A DNA stretch of 64,000 bases. Origin: Lutjanus erythropterus. Its lineage: Eukaryota > Chordata > Actinopteri > Lutjaniformes > Lutjanidae. The notes below the pieces were generated by a model, which saw only the letters and a program-made list of their open reading frames with translations, had not been told where the DNA came from and did not search any database. Location: NCBI GenBank assembly GCA_020091685.1, contig CM034599.1:24489922-24553921 (forward strand), read 5' to 3'. How positions within the stretch are numbered: the first letter of the stretch is position 1; each line of letters opens with the position of its first letter. The position numbers and the translations under genes are program-made. Shown here in pieces: positions 25,472 to 37,776 of the stretch.

Positions 25472-26480
25472 TGCTGACCTATCACAATACCAAAACTTTG
25501 ACCTTGATACCGATACCAACTTTAGTATCATGACAATACCAAACACATCAGAAACAAAATGTTTCATATAACATACTGCTGCAAAACTATGAGACCCATG
25601 GGGTACAAAATACATTTACAATTAAAAAATACTAATCAATGATTACATTTATTGGGTCAAATATTAAAATGTTATGTATTATAGACCTGCCCTGCACAAT
25701 GCCCATGGATTAATCTATGAGTAGAAACTACAAACCATCAGACCATTTCCATAAAACATTATTCCAGCCGTGCAATCACTTCTTCTCAATCACTTTATTT
25801 CTCTTTCTTCAGGGGCAGTGGGAGTTGGCGTGCCTTTTTTTTACTGGCCATGCTGTCTGACTGTACAGAGCCACCATACTGTAGATTAGAAGTGACCTGT
25901 AGCTAGTACTAGTGGCCCTGTGCTATTTAGCTGTTAAGCATTTTAAAAAGCACCAAAACAAGACCCCCAAATAACTCATGCTTAATATAGTGTGGCAAGC
26001 AATATTTTATTAAGTGCCAGTAGAAAGCGCAACTTAAAAAATTCAACTTAAGCAAAGTGTTTGTGTGTATCACTCTGCAGAGTGTAGAGTGGGGTGATGG
26101 TGTCACCACTCGCCCACAGACAGCTGCTGAGCCCCAGGGAGCTTTGGGGGAGAGAGCCAGGGACAGAAGAGAGCTTCTCGATGAATAAACGCCGCAAGTC
26201 ACATCGAATTCTGTTCTGCAATGTACTTTATTTTGTGAATGCACAGACATTAAAGCAAGGAGAGAGGGAGAAGAAAACAGACTGACGGGAAGTAACAGAA
26301 ACAACCAGAATCTGTTAAGCGTGCTGCTCAGACTGTTCGGTGCTACACAAGGCAGAAACTCACTTCTCTCTGTGTGAACACACCGATATTGATCTATAAC
26401 AGGTACTGAACTTTGAAAAATTCTAATACTGTACTGTTTTTAATAAAAAAGTAGCTTAAAAAACTGAATTTCGGTACACC
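25472..26480. mobile_element. Possible diverged hAT-like element of about 1 kb
   Basis: The left part reads CTATCACAATACCAAAACTT followed by TGATACCGATACC, close to fish hAT elements that begin TAGGGTTGTCACGATACC. The right part holds the usual partner words: GGTACTGAACTTTG, CTAATACTGTACTG and GAATTTCGGTACACC. The outermost right terminus is degraded and no duplication was found, so the borders are estimates. The middle has no transposase frame. Confidence 0.5.
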
Positions 26481-28150
26481 ATACACCAGCACCACTCCTC
26501 ACTCCTTTCAATTAGCCAATAGGGGCTGCAAGTCATCAACAACTGCTAGACCAAAAACATATCTTTCTAACTTGTCTTTTGTAGGCCACATTTTGGCCTT
26601 TGTTGTGTCACAAAAATTGACATCTTAAAGCAGAGCATCTTCAGATCAATTCCATACCCGATATCCTGTTATCCGCTAAAGAAAGGCAAGATACAAGATG
26701 AATAAATCCCTGCCATCTTGTTTGTATCTCACTGCATCACCTCATGCATCTGTGCCATCACGTTGGGGTGTTAAAGGTCCACTAGTAAGCAAATGTGAGA
26801 TGGAGAATTGAACATGATGCTGGTCACTTGTTGGAGTTAAAATCAGTTACTGTGGACAGTCTAATCACCTCTATGCCAAAACATGGTCCTTCTGAAAAGC
26901 CACAACTTCCACTAGGACATGCAGGCTCCCATCTAGGCCTGAATAGATAGTGTCAAGTGTAAAAAAAACTGCCTCTCCAAAAATGTAGATTTCTATATAT
27001 GTTATATTGGTGGATGGTATTTTATACAAAAACTGTTAATTAAAAACTCTGCATACATCTATACGATAGTATACACAAAACTTTATTCAAAACTTTGCAA
27101 ATCTTCACAGGTTGCATCTGGCAGTTGTGGTAGCATTGCAGTAGGTGCTTCAACATCGGTTGCTTGACTGCACTCTTTTAGTTTTGTCCTGAGGCAAGTT
27201 TTAGTCTATAAGCACACACACCTCTTGAATAACTGACACCAATAAAATCTGCTTCATATTTCTTTCTGATTTACTTCAACAGTGCAAAAGAAAAAATAAA
27301 ATAAAATTAAATTTTTTCATGAGTGTAAATTTGAATTGGAAATATGATATTCCTGCTTCATTTCATACTGGAGGTAATTTTGAAAAATTGTGTTGTAGCA
27401 TATTGCCTGCGACTGGTTTTATAGCATGGAGAGATGCAAATCCACCAGCAGTCCCTGTGGGTACTCTGTCTGAATTAGCTTGTTACATTTTCTCTATAAT
27501 GTCTACTCTTTTACACAGCTTTTGCCAAGGTACCCAGAGTTAATGGACCATGGAAAGGAGACTTCCAAACACTAAATCCACTAAAAGTCTATTTAAACAC
27601 GTTTATTACATAATACTCTAGGTGTCTGTCAGCATACAGTTGCAATAACAGATTTAAAACGTACTAAAGCATCTCACCATTACAAATGAAGACGCAATTG
27701 GAGGCGAGGTGATTAAACCTTATTAGTTTGGGGGAATCGTTGGCATGATTCCTCCAAACGGGAATACGCTGTAGCTGTGTTCCAAGGAAACTACTTTCTA
27801 CTTAGACAACACCTCCTATTGTAATACTAATTCAGAGAAGGCATTTTGTTGGCTTGAATACTCACTTGATACACTTGCTTTGTTGAAGTACCCACAGACT
27901 ACAGAAAACAATTTTCAGCATACAAGCCTTTCACAGTGTTTATTGACTTTGTCATCTTTTCTTTGCTTTCAGCTTCATTTCTGAAGAATGTGGGAGTGTA
28001 TGTGTGTGTGTGTTCCTTTCAGTTCACTGCATTCACAATCATATGTTGTCATAAGTGCAAAAGTGCAAACCAATTTACTGGCGATCAATACAGATTTACT
28101 GTGCTTTGTTTCTTTGTTGTCACACTGAGTCTTGAGAGACAGCTAGAGGG

Positions 28151-28183
<33 letters not shown>

Positions 28184-28200
28184 ATACATGCGCACACACA

Positions 28201-28238
<38 letters not shown>
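28151..28238. repeat. (CA)n microsatellite, two blocks
   Basis: A perfect (CA)14 at 28151-28178 and a second CA/AC block at 28202-28238 are separated by imperfect GACACATACATGCG sequence. Confidence 0.95.
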
Positions 28239-28239
<1 letters not shown>

Positions 28240-28340
28240 CTAAAGGGCAATGTAACAACTGTCTTCATTTTTAAATCAAAATTAGTCTGCAACTACCTCT
28301 TCACATAATAATATAATAATAACAACAATAACAAAAACAA

Positions 28341-28390
28341 TATTATTATCATTATTATTACTATTATTATTATTATTATTATTATTATTT
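28341..28390. repeat. (TTA)n microsatellite beside AAT-rich sequence
   Basis: TAT/ATT triplets with two interruptions. Just upstream (28306-28340) the + strand is AATAAT/AACAAC-rich, so the two halves are partly complementary and could pair as a hairpin. Confidence 0.88.
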
Positions 28391-30129
28391 GCATGTAGTT
28401 TTATCAGCCGATTGTCTCATATGACAACAAGATCTAACAATTAAGATGTAAATTATACATAAGAAAATAATACTAAATCTAAAGGCAGCTTGTCCTTTAT
28501 TGATATTTTTTTTTTCCTTTTTAGTTATGACTGAGGAGGTAAAGAAGAAAAACACTACAAATCCAATCAGTCTGCCAGACTAATATTACTCCGACTATTC
28601 AGTCGTATCGACCGTAGGCTTGCAACTGAATTGTTTTGTTGTTTTATTAAAGACTCTGTTGTGTTCTGATATATGACATAGTTCTCACAGTCTTTACTGG
28701 CTCACAATTCCTGTGCAGTTCTTTTAGAAGATTGTAGAAAATACTTACTGGAGAGTAATTTCCCCAGTCGACTGGTTTTCATTTTGGCATCCATAGATTA
28801 CCAGGCAGACTCAGTGGCCATAATTTCCTCTGGGCATATTGTGTTGGCCGCACTACTCTGTTGCTTCCATTCATAGTGTTTCATTGTATTTCAGATCAAC
28901 ATGTATATTACCACTGCCAAGTATTCTAACTAGGTCCTAGGTCTGTCTCTAAACCAAGTTCCCTGAGGCAGTTATTAACTATTAAGTCCCAGGTGTATCT
29001 CCAAATAAGGATCCCAGGGGAAAAACAAACTGTAAAGTCCCAAGCTCCAAGAATTTTAAGGTCTCATGGAATAATGGGAATGAATGGTAAATCCACTGTT
29101 GAGATACGTTATTGTTTTTAATGTGCTCTGGAAGATGAAAGGAGAAAGGAAGAATAGTATTGTTGCTGTTAACAGCACATAACAGTCCCAGCCAATCTGT
29201 CTTGGTTCCATTTTGCTGCTCTGAACAGGACAGGAAGTAATGGCCAGATAAAGGGCTTTTCCCCCTACACTCCATCTCTCTTTCAACTTTCACATTGGAG
29301 TGGATACGATGCTGGGCAGCAGTGCTCACATTTCTCTCCGAGGATGTGTATGATTAAGCTTCTGCTGCTGCTGCTGTTGCAACTGTGCCTCTACTGACGA
29401 TACTGGACAGGAGGATTACCTATGACTTAACGTTATAGAGGAAATCTCAGCTAAAGATGCGCTGTTGCTGTGTTAAAAGTGTAGCTAACATCAGTTACTT
29501 TACTTTCTTTAAAGCTGCTGCAAAAGGTTGCAAGAGTAGCACTTTGTTCGTCCATTTTAATCCTGTTTGGCTGCTTGTGCCGGTTCAATTTGCCATTCTT
29601 CTCACTGACCATTCTTTGTATCTATCATTACTATCACCTGGCTAAAACAGCTTGGCTCTATTAGCTGGGGATTATTTATTGAATTTGTTTTTGTTAAAAT
29701 GGAAAGCGACAACTTTTCAATTCTCCCCTTAGCATTTCCAAGTGGTATCATTGTTTGTGCCGCTATCTCAAAGACAACACCTGTACACAACATTGGATCG
29801 CTTTTCGTTTCCTCAGAGCCCAACTCTGTGGAGAAATGATCAACACCACTTTGGAAATAAGACAGAAGAAAGACACATGTTTACTGAAGAGGTAATCTGA
29901 AAGCTATTGGGATGTGTGCATTGCATAGTAATAAGTTTGAGTAAAGCTAACCTATAGCCTTGCACAAAAAAGTAACTACAGCGGGAGTGGCAGGGGGAGT
30001 AACCTTAGAAGAAAACATTAGGAGAAGAGGTGCGAATTTGTTCATTAATTTATTGTATAATGAAGACTTCATTCTCCTAGGAAAATTCATGCCCAGTGGC
30101 AGACAGATGAAAGTCTATAGGCTTACAGG

Positions 30130-30514
30130 CAGGTCTGTTCTGATATCAATACCAGTGTTGGAAAATGCCTCCTATACATCTTAAAATGTCGGTATTGGTG
30201 TTGCCAACACCAATACACACAAGTCCATGCACCAATCTGTCTAATTGATTAACATCAAAGCTGGACCCTGGTATTTCCCAGCAGCATTGGAATTCAATTT
30301 CTGTATGTATTTGTTCATGTTTTACGAAGGATTTAACCTGAGCCAGGCCATACAATAATGATACCAATCATATAACATCCATAGGGCTACAGCTGTCAAG
30401 GACTAACAATATATATATTTCACACATTGGTATTGGACTGGAACTCAATATCAGCCGATATGTAAAGAAGTAATCAGCATCAGGAAACAAAAAAATAGCA
30501 TTAGAACATCCCTA
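30130..30514. mobile_element. hAT-like repeat, TAGGGATGTTCTGAT family
   Basis: The left end CAGGTCTGTTCTGATATC and the right end GAACATCCCTA (inverse TAGGGATGTTC) fit one inverted repeat: 8 of the outer 11 bases match, plus an adjoining T(A/G)AT. Inside are GTCGGTATTGGTGTTGCC, CACCAATAC and AATATCAGCCGATATG, typical of a fish family with alternating GTATTGG/ATATCGG words. The flanking 8-mers (CTTACAGG and TTTTTGTG) do not match, so the copy is old or its borders have eroded. No coding capacity. Confidence 0.6.
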
Positions 30515-32059
30515 TTTTTGTGGATAGTGTCATTTACTCCACAAAAAATGTCTATTTTCACTTTAAATATAGTGTATTATGTAGGTCTCTGATTAATGGC
30601 ACTCTCTTTAGAGATCCAGAGGAAAGCATGTAATATTTCCCTGACTGTCATGTTTTCATTTATTTTGAGTTTTATAATACACAAGGGTAAAATTGATTTG
30701 AAGGAGAAATACCTATTAATAAAGTAATGTGTTTTATTCCCTCATTAATTTTGATCCACCGTGTTTAATCTCCAGTCAATGTCATCTCAAACTAAGTGCG
30801 TCTGCAAAGGTTTCCAATACACAAAGTTACAGAAAAATCAAATAAACAAAATAAATTTAACATTGCTGTCTTTCTTTTAATGTTCATTATTGAAGTTTTC
30901 AGTACAAATAATGTACAGCTGCATCGTCATCAAGAACATATTTTATTAACCGTTTGTTTGGAAGAGGTTTGCATTTCCTTTTCTTCACTCGGTAATTAGC
31001 GCTGTCGATTTCACTGCCCAACTTAGTGTCAGACTGAAAAGAGCTGATATCGACGCGCTGTTTAGCTGGCAGGTTACCACAGAATCCTGTTGAATATAAA
31101 GCAGTGTTGATTTCATATTGTGTCAGTGTTAATTTGATGTTTAATCAATGAGTGAATAACGCTGATTGGAATAACATTGAACATTGATGGTGAATCAATA
31201 TTACTTCAGGGTGCAAAATGGAGGTTAAATGGAAGTGTTGATGCATTTACACAAATCCTGTGTTCTAGCTGATTACATGTTGGTCTGCTATTTTTGCCGA
31301 GGGAATAGACATCCCACTTATTCAACTGTCTGCGCTTAAATGTGATTCTACTTAAAGGCAGTTGCTGCAAAAGAGGTCGGGCAAAATGTAGAAATGCTAT
31401 AGGTTGTTTTTTTTTAATCTTGTGACTCGTACCATTTTAATGAGTGTGATTCAAAGTATAGTTTCTTTGAATAGACATGCAAAAGTGCAAACATATTATT
31501 TTTCCCTTACAATAGAGACAAATAATAGAAAGAAAATTGTTATGTGAGCCAGGGGAGGTTTGAAGTGGCAGTCAGCAGTCATATGAGGAAGTCAAAAACA
31601 GCCATAATTACTCGCTCTTACATTTTAAGGTGAGGTTGTAATGTGACTCGTAAAAAATGTGGAAATGTTTTACTCTGATTGAAGTATCCATTTTGTCTTC
31701 CAACTCTGAGCAGTAAAGGTACAGCCGTACACAGCTAATTTTGGAGAGGTTTTATGCCGGTTCAAAGCGTTTACAGAGGACACACTGACTCTAGATCTGT
31801 GGCAATAGGCAGCTTTATCCATGACCCCAATCACACTGGGATTTCCTGTGAAAAGTGGAAACTGTTACCAAAAGACCTGTGGGTCACAGCTGTGAGCTGA
31901 ATCAACAGTCAAAATTCCTCTCCTTCTGAATTTTGAATAGTAAAGCATATACAGAGAGATGTCATCCATTTCAAATGTTGCTTAAATCCAAATCTTAAAC
32001 AAAAGGGCCATAATACTTTGAACACATTTTAAAACTATGTATCTCTGGCTGTCTGCCAC
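30515..32059. other. Anonymous non-coding stretch
   Basis: No gene recognised. At 31095-31210 TTGAT/TTAAT words recur (GTGTTGATTTC, GTGTTAATTTG, GAACATTGATGG), possibly a decayed repeat that I cannot name. Confidence 0.5.
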
Positions 32060-32201
32060 TCATCTCCTTTCTCAACCGAAGCAGTTGAGGCAGACGGCCA
32101 CCCACCCAGAGCCTCGTTTGGCATTTCTGCCTGTTAAAAGGAGTTTTTCTTTGCCATTCTCTGTTGTGATTTGGTGCGATGTAAATGAAATTGACTTGAC
32201 T
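32060..32201 (+). mobile_element. SINE-like dispersed repeat fragment, internally deleted
   Basis: Matches the fish repeat that reads (CAACC)GGTTGAGGCAGATGGCCGCCCACC, then GTTTCTGCCTGTTAAAAGG, then the tail GATTTGGCGCTATATAAATAAAATTGAATTG. Seen here are GTTGAGGCAGACGGCCACCC, TTTCTGCCTGTTAAAAGGAG and TGTTGTGATTTGGTGCGATG followed by AAATTGACTTGACTGAG. The middle of the element, between the CCATTCT and TGTTGTG words at about 32160, is missing. It is the sense-strand counterpart of the insert at 19016-19168. The 146-codon frame across it (32037-32477) is accidental. Confidence 0.7.
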
Positions 32202-32631
32202 GAGCAGATAAATTACAGGTTAAAGTTAAACCGATCACATTTCTCTTTTCTCCAATATAATTGTCGACATGTTCATAGCCCACATACGCTCAAAAGAAGC
32301 ATCCAGTTTCCGTGCAATGAAAAGGTTTGGACACTTTCAACAGCAGACACAGAAATCATTTATGAAAAACTATGGGAAACAAATCCTTCTAAATTTAACC
32401 CTGACAGTATAAAAAACAAGCAGAAAACAAACAGTATTAGACTGGTTATGACATCCGCTTGGATCTCAATCAAATAAAATGAAAATAGATGCTAATAAAT
32501 GTTGCCTCAAATCGTTTAGTGAAACTCTCATCTACAGCATGTGTACTCCTGAGAGGTTACTTAATAATAACCATATAATTCTGATTGTGTATCTAATTAC
32601 TGAAACTGTCATCTATCCTTGTGGAAGCAAC

Positions 32632-33038
32632 TTGGGCTGCAACAGTTAATTGATTAGCCTAATCATTTAGTTGTCAACTATTAAATTAATTATAAACTAT
32701 TGTGATAATTGATTAATCAGTATCACTGACTATTTTGATAATCAATTAATTGGGAATCAGTAACTATTTTGACAATCAATTAATCAGACTGAGTAATGAA
32801 ATTCCAGCTTCTTAAATGTGAATACTATCTAGCTTCTTAGTCCTCTGTGACAGTAAACTGAATATCTTTGGCTTGTGGACAAAACAAGACATTTGAGGAT
32901 GGCGTCCTCGGGCTTTAGGAAACACTGGATTGACATTTTCCACCATTTTCCTGCATTTTATAGACTGAACAACTAATCAGTTAATCAAGAAAATAATCAA
33001 GAGATTAATCAACAATGAAAATTATTGTTTCCACCCTA
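32632..33038. mobile_element. hAT-type element, TAGGGCTGCAAC family (copy 3), with internal triplication
   Basis: The left end is TTGGGCTGCAACAG. The right end, GTTTCCACCCTA, is a damaged GTTGCAGCCCTA. Family landmarks are in order: AATTGATTA words, GTGACAGTAAACTGAATATC, TTGTGGACAAAACAAGACAT, ATTTTATAGACTGAACAACT and AATGAAAATTATTG. The 8-mers beside the ends (GAAGCAAC and CAATTATC) do not match. A ~34-bp unit is repeated three times in the left arm. Confidence 0.8.
32696..32796. repeat. Three ~34-bp imperfect tandem units inside the hAT copy
   Basis: Units begin at about 32696 (ACTATTGTGATAATTGATTA), 32729 (ACTATTTTGATAATCAATTA) and 32763 (ACTATTTTGACAATCAATTA). Sister copies have one such unit, so the array expanded in this copy or its lineage. 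Confidence 0.82.
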
Positions 33039-33289
33039 CAATTATCTACAGCATCATTTTGTACATCTGTGTTCCATCTTTATATAGTTTTACACACCTG
33101 TTTGACAACTTCTTTTCAAAAGAATATTCACTTTTATCTTTTGGATCATCATAGCAGACAGTTTGCAAAAAAAAATAAAGGCCAGTCCAATGTCAGGAGA
33201 CCACAGGTGCAGGCAAACACAGGTATAACACTGCCTATATAGGACTAAAGAAAATATGTCAACCATTACTGAAAATATCGACTAGTACG

Positions 33290-34110
33290 ACAGCTTTTCC
33301 TCACTTCTTTTTATCCCCCAGGATCACTATGGCTACACTGCTTCGTTTAATCTACACTGTGTTTTTCTCTCATCCTATCCTATCCTCAGCCATTTTCTTC
33401 GGTCACCTCTCTATCTCATTACATTCTGTCTGTTTTCTGTACAGCTTCCCTGTTGAATTGCATCCATCTTCTTTTGTTTTCTGATGTTTTATCTCTCTAT
33501 CCCTGCTTCCACCAGTCTATCCTTTTCCATTTTCAACAAAATTCCCCCCATCCGTCATGTATCATGTGAATCCATCTGTTTCTTTTAGTCTATCATCCAC
33601 CCCTCATTCTCTGATCCTTGGTTTTATCTGCCTATCTTTAGCTCATCTACGCTCTGTCTATCCTGCCTGGATTTATCTGCATCAGAATGCAGGGACCCGC
33701 ACCAGCAAGTATGGCTCTCTTTCTTAGCATCCATCCCCTCATAGGTGTAACTCACTCTCTTATCTTCAGTTGTTTGGGGATTTCTCTTTTACTCTGATCT
33801 TTCTGTTTTTGGGTGCTCCGTTTCAGTCTACCTTTTCATGTTTTCTGCTTTTTATCTGCTTTGACCACTGTGATTGGCCACATTAAATCCTGCCTTCTCA
33901 TGTTGTCTTTGTTCTGTTCTCTTATCTGTGGTTTATTTCATTCAGCAGTTTGACTGCAGTTCTGTCCCTCTCTGTTTGCAATCAGTTTCCATCTGCACAT
34001 CTCGCCTACTAACCATCTTTCACTATTATTCCACTCGGTCTGCACATCATTCTCAAGTTCTGTGTCACTTTTCAGCAAGTACTGCCTTTTCTTGTGGTTG
34101 AATGATATTC
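33290..34110. repeat. Long pyrimidine-rich region
   Basis: About 800 bases in which the + strand is strongly biased to C/T, with recurrent TCTATC, TTTCTG, TCTGTTTTC and ATCCATC words but no fixed period. It may be a decayed TATC/TCTG-type satellite. The two opposite-strand frames within it look accidental. Confidence 0.65.
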
Positions 34111-34169
34111 CAGTCTGACAACTTGGTCTTTTCATTTTCATAGTTTTTACTCATTATTCTGATAAGCCA

Positions 34170-34794
34170 CAAGTATGGGTATCGAGAGTCAGTTCAAATT
34201 GGTACTGGTTCCTGATTTATCAGTACTAAAATAATGCTCCAGTGTTCCATCAGTATTATGTAACATTTATTATCTCTAACATAGATTTTTTCAAACTCCT
34301 AAGCATCCCCTAACAATGATGAAACTGCTAGTGTCAGGCGATTACGTTGTGCAACTGCACGTTCACATTCTGTGCTCTTTGGTCATGGTTGACAGTCCTA
34401 AACATTCAAAAGCATAGGCTCACTTTCTGAAATCTGACTAAATTTAAGTTATATGCAAAATATATGTAAAAAAAAATGTGTATGTAAAAGGAGGTACACT
34501 AGCAACACTTACAAATACAGCACTCTATACACTCTATAAATCTGAGAAAGCTGAAGTCTGAAGTATTTGACTGCTTTAGCAAAGCGGCTGCTTCAGCTAA
34601 TGTTAGATCCTCAGTGCAGCCTCTCAGCTCTGATGCTGATGGGATCAGTCAAACTAACAATGTGGCTTTCTTGACCTTGTCAATTCAAGGCAACTTGTTA
34701 ATATTTTCATCTGTAGGGAGATGATAACAGCCCTCAACCCCAGTTACCAGTGTCAATTTCAGTATAGATGAAATCCTGATGATACCTATTCCCA
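34170..34794. mobile_element. Possible diverged hAT element, TAGGGATGGGTATC-like
   Basis: The left end reads AAGTATGGGTATCGAGAG and the right end TGATACCTATTCCCA, whose inverse TGGGAATAGGTATCA is similar. Inside the left arm, TTGGTACTGGTTCCTGATT fits elements that carry GGTACCGGTTCC words. The flanking 8-mers (ATAAGCCA and TGGTAGTG) do not match. The termini resemble the better-preserved element at 51645-52034. Confidence 0.5.
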
Positions 34795-35945
34795 TGGTAG
34801 TGTGCTGACTGCGTAACATTTCTGTTTACTACCTGTCTAATGGCTTGTTCTGTCAGACTTTGTAGCGACATTGTCATGTTCACACATCTCAACAACTGCT
34901 TTAGTGAGTGCCATGAATAGAAATGATAGCCAAAACAACAAAAATAATACCCAGGTTGTAATTATAACTGAAATTATCGCTTAGATTAAAAGAATATGAG
35001 TCTGTGTGTGTCTGTATGTTCAGTGCATATGAACCTACATGAGCGTCCTGCACAACTGACAAGTAGCTCTTAAACACTGCCATGATAGAGAGACAATCAG
35101 ATCTTAAAAGTCCTTAAAAATAATTCACAAAAACTTGAAACAAAAAAAAATTGACTTAATTCATCAGCTCTACAGTATCCTTCTGTTAAAGGCCAGACTG
35201 TGCATGTCGTGAATTCAAGGCTTAATCTGTGTTTCTTTGCACAGAAAATGAGAATCACTTTCTATTCACTGACAACTGATAAGCATACCAATTTCAATAA
35301 CAAAAGGTCTGTCTTTGTTTCTGGAGAGTTGAAACTGCCATCTACCATGAATAAATATCCTCTCAGAGTGGGTGTCTGAAGTGTGTGAGGCAAAGGACGG
35401 GGTTATCTGGATCTGTGTTGGAGATGCGACCCGAACAGAAGGGGCCTTCCTTCCCCTCAACCTCCAAGTCACAGAAACACGCACAAACTAAACAGCTAGA
35501 CTTAAGCAAAGAGACAGAAACAGACCGAAGCGGTTAGTCAAACTGTTTTGTCATTTAGCCGCCAGCCACATTACATGCACTCTCATTTTCAGCGCCTTGC
35601 ACGTTTCCTTGCATCTCCTGTCCCATTTGGCTTCTCCAGTGAAATCAAAAGCCCTGTAATAAGATGGAGATGCTGCCAACTCCAGTCATCCCTCTGGCTC
35701 TGACAAGCAGAGAGACAGGCAGGCATGCACCCAGGAAATTACGCAGACACATGCATGCATACACAAAGACACACAGTGGAGATACGCAAAAGCAGAAAGA
35801 TATTTGAGCTGGATGAAAGAAAAATTTCAACACATTAAAACAGATTAATTCTGGAATACAACAGAGCTGAAGTTACTTTTAACTTTTAAAATATATCAAT
35901 GTCTATATGTGTAATCGTGATGGTCATAACAAATAGGCCAAAGTA
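34795..35945. other. Anonymous non-coding stretch
   Basis: No gene or repeat recognised apart from short CA and AGAGACAGG patches near 35700-35780. Confidence 0.5.
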
Positions 35946-35953
35946 AAGAAGAC

Positions 35954-36255
35954 TAGAGCTGCAACGATTAATTGATTAGTTGTCAACTATCAAATTAATT
36001 GCCAACTATTTTGATAGTCAATTCATCGGTTTGAGTAATGTTTTAAGAAAAATAAAATAAAAATTCTGATTCCAACGTCTTAAATGTGAATATTTTCTGG
36101 TTCCTTTACTAATGACAGTAAAATCAATATTTTTGGGTTGTGGACAAAATAAGTCACCATGTTCTGACATTTTATAGAAGAAACAACTTAATCAAAAAAA
36201 AAAAAAAAATCAACATATTAATCCACAATGAAAATAATCATTAGCTGCAGACCTA
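35954..36255. mobile_element. hAT-type element, TAGGGCTGCAAC family (copy 4)
   Basis: A 302-bp copy starting TAGAGCTGCAACG and ending GCTGCAGACCTA. It is flanked by 8-bp duplications AAGAAGAC (35946-35953) and AGGAAGAC (36256-36263), 7 of 8 identical. Family landmarks include ATTAATTGATTAG-type words, AATGACAGTAAAATCAATAT, TTGTGGACAAAATAAGTC and ATTTTATAGAAGAAACAACT. A 16-base A run lies in the right arm (about 36196-36211). No transposase frame. Confidence 0.87.
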
Positions 36256-36507
36256 AGGAAGACTAAAATCTGCATGCATTACTGGCAGAATTTACTTTAC
36301 CTGCATGGACTTAAGACATAAAAACACAAGTATAGTTGTTTAACAATAAAAAAATATGTATGCTTTGTATTACAATCACCCTCACTGTACATCATTTTTA
36401 GACTGAGTCTTTACACCACCAACTCACTTCATTAACTGCATGTAAAAGAATAAAACCTCAATTCAAACAAACTTGACACTTGGTTGAAATCACACTGAAC
36501 AATTATC

Positions 36508-36531
36508 TATCCATCCATCCATCCATCCATC
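36508..36531. repeat. (ATCC)n microsatellite
   Basis: About six units of ATCC/CATC without interruption. Such tracts often mark the 3' tail of fish SINEs or LINEs, but I saw no element body beside it. Confidence 0.9.
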
Positions 36532-37721
36532 AAAACTCTAAAAAAATATTTGATGAGATAACTTAAGCTTTTTCTGGCATACAAACCAGTAAGTTAGTAG
36601 CAATACATCCCTTTGAGTTTGGCTTTATTTTGTTATTTCCGTGACATGTCTGTGACACGAATGTCTGGAAGAGTTCTGTCATAACATTGTTGATTCATAA
36701 TTTAGTTGCTTTGTGTGAGTTGACATATGATATTATCTGATATCAATCACACACCCTTGAATTGAAGCCACATGCCACACTTTGTCCAAAGAATCTATGT
36801 AATGTTGCAAAATGATGGAACTTGTGATTTACTTCTCTACAAAAAAGCCCAGTCACATTCATGCACACACATCTACGAAGAGAAACACATGAACACAAAG
36901 TGTCAGTTCAATAGCCCAACAGAGGAGCAGTGTTCTTCTCATCTAAAGTTGAAATGATCTTAATGTGACAGTTTCAGTAAACTCTTGGTCCTGTGGGGGT
37001 ATCTGGGGCTGCACACAGCACAGCCTCGGAGAGGTTTGGGTTACCAGCAGGGTAACGCTGCATACTTTACATACTGACACACACACATTTACAGGAGATT
37101 CAGTCTGTCCAGAAATAATTTCAAGGTTGTGACAGCAGCTCACTGTAAGCTGTCAAAACATGCCAAAATTCTCTCTGTAAACTAGTGAAGCACAATTCTT
37201 GCCTTAATCTGTGTGCACAAATAAGCATGTACGTGAGCATGACACCTTACCATGTGTTTGTGTCTGACTTCATTGCTCTTAAATTGTGATTATATGTACA
37301 TGTCTATACCTAAACTATGCATTAAGGAGTGTTTGTGGGTGTGTATTACAGTGAGAATTCATCAAAAAACATGAACATGAACTCTAATGGGACTATGAAG
37401 ACAGATGTAGTGACAGTCAGATTGCCAACTTAAAAATCCAAGCTGTACGCTTCAACTGTCAGAAGTGATGGACAAGTCGTGTCTGACAGTAATAAAGAAA
37501 AAGTGGACAAAAACAAAGAAAAACTAAAGCTAGAGCCACATAAAGACATAGGACCAATATAGGAGCTGGATTAAAGAAAGACAGCACGTCCACACAGGGT
37601 CCAGCGTCTCCTCTGAAACTTGCTCCTGATTTTCCCCGTTGGGCACAAATGAATGACACTGTTTGATAGAGCCGAACTTGTCAGACAATGTGTTGTTCAA
37701 GGACAGATCTTGGATGGATGG

Positions 37722-37776
37722 CTAGAGACAAAAACTTCATAATAGCTATCTAGAGACGAAACTTCATAATAACAGT
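37722..37776. repeat. Two-unit ~27-bp tandem duplication
   Basis: CTAGAGACAAAAACTTCATA and its continuation ATAGCTAT are followed at once by CTAGAGACGAAACTTCATAA and TAACAGT. The units differ by a one-base gap and a few substitutions. Confidence 0.8.

Larger units (their letters stand above)
26480..30129. other. Anonymous non-coding stretch
   Basis: No gene recognised. Simple repeats at 28151-28238 and 28341-28390 are listed separately. A short CTG run lies near 29360-29376. Frames reach 125 codons and resemble nothing I know. Confidence 0.55.

Noticed and set aside
26770..27545. TTAAAGGTCCAC at the left as the start of another TTAA-flanked element
   Set aside because: The following bases leave the family consensus at once, and no AGGTCC-type inverted end with TTAA was found downstream.
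28151..28238. Regularly spaced repeats that could suggest a CRISPR array
   Set aside because: Dinucleotide repeats with no unique spacers of constant length. The genome is eukaryotic.
32037..32477. 146-codon frame on the + strand
   Set aside because: It runs over a SINE-like fragment and AT-rich sequence. The translation has no protein-like pattern.
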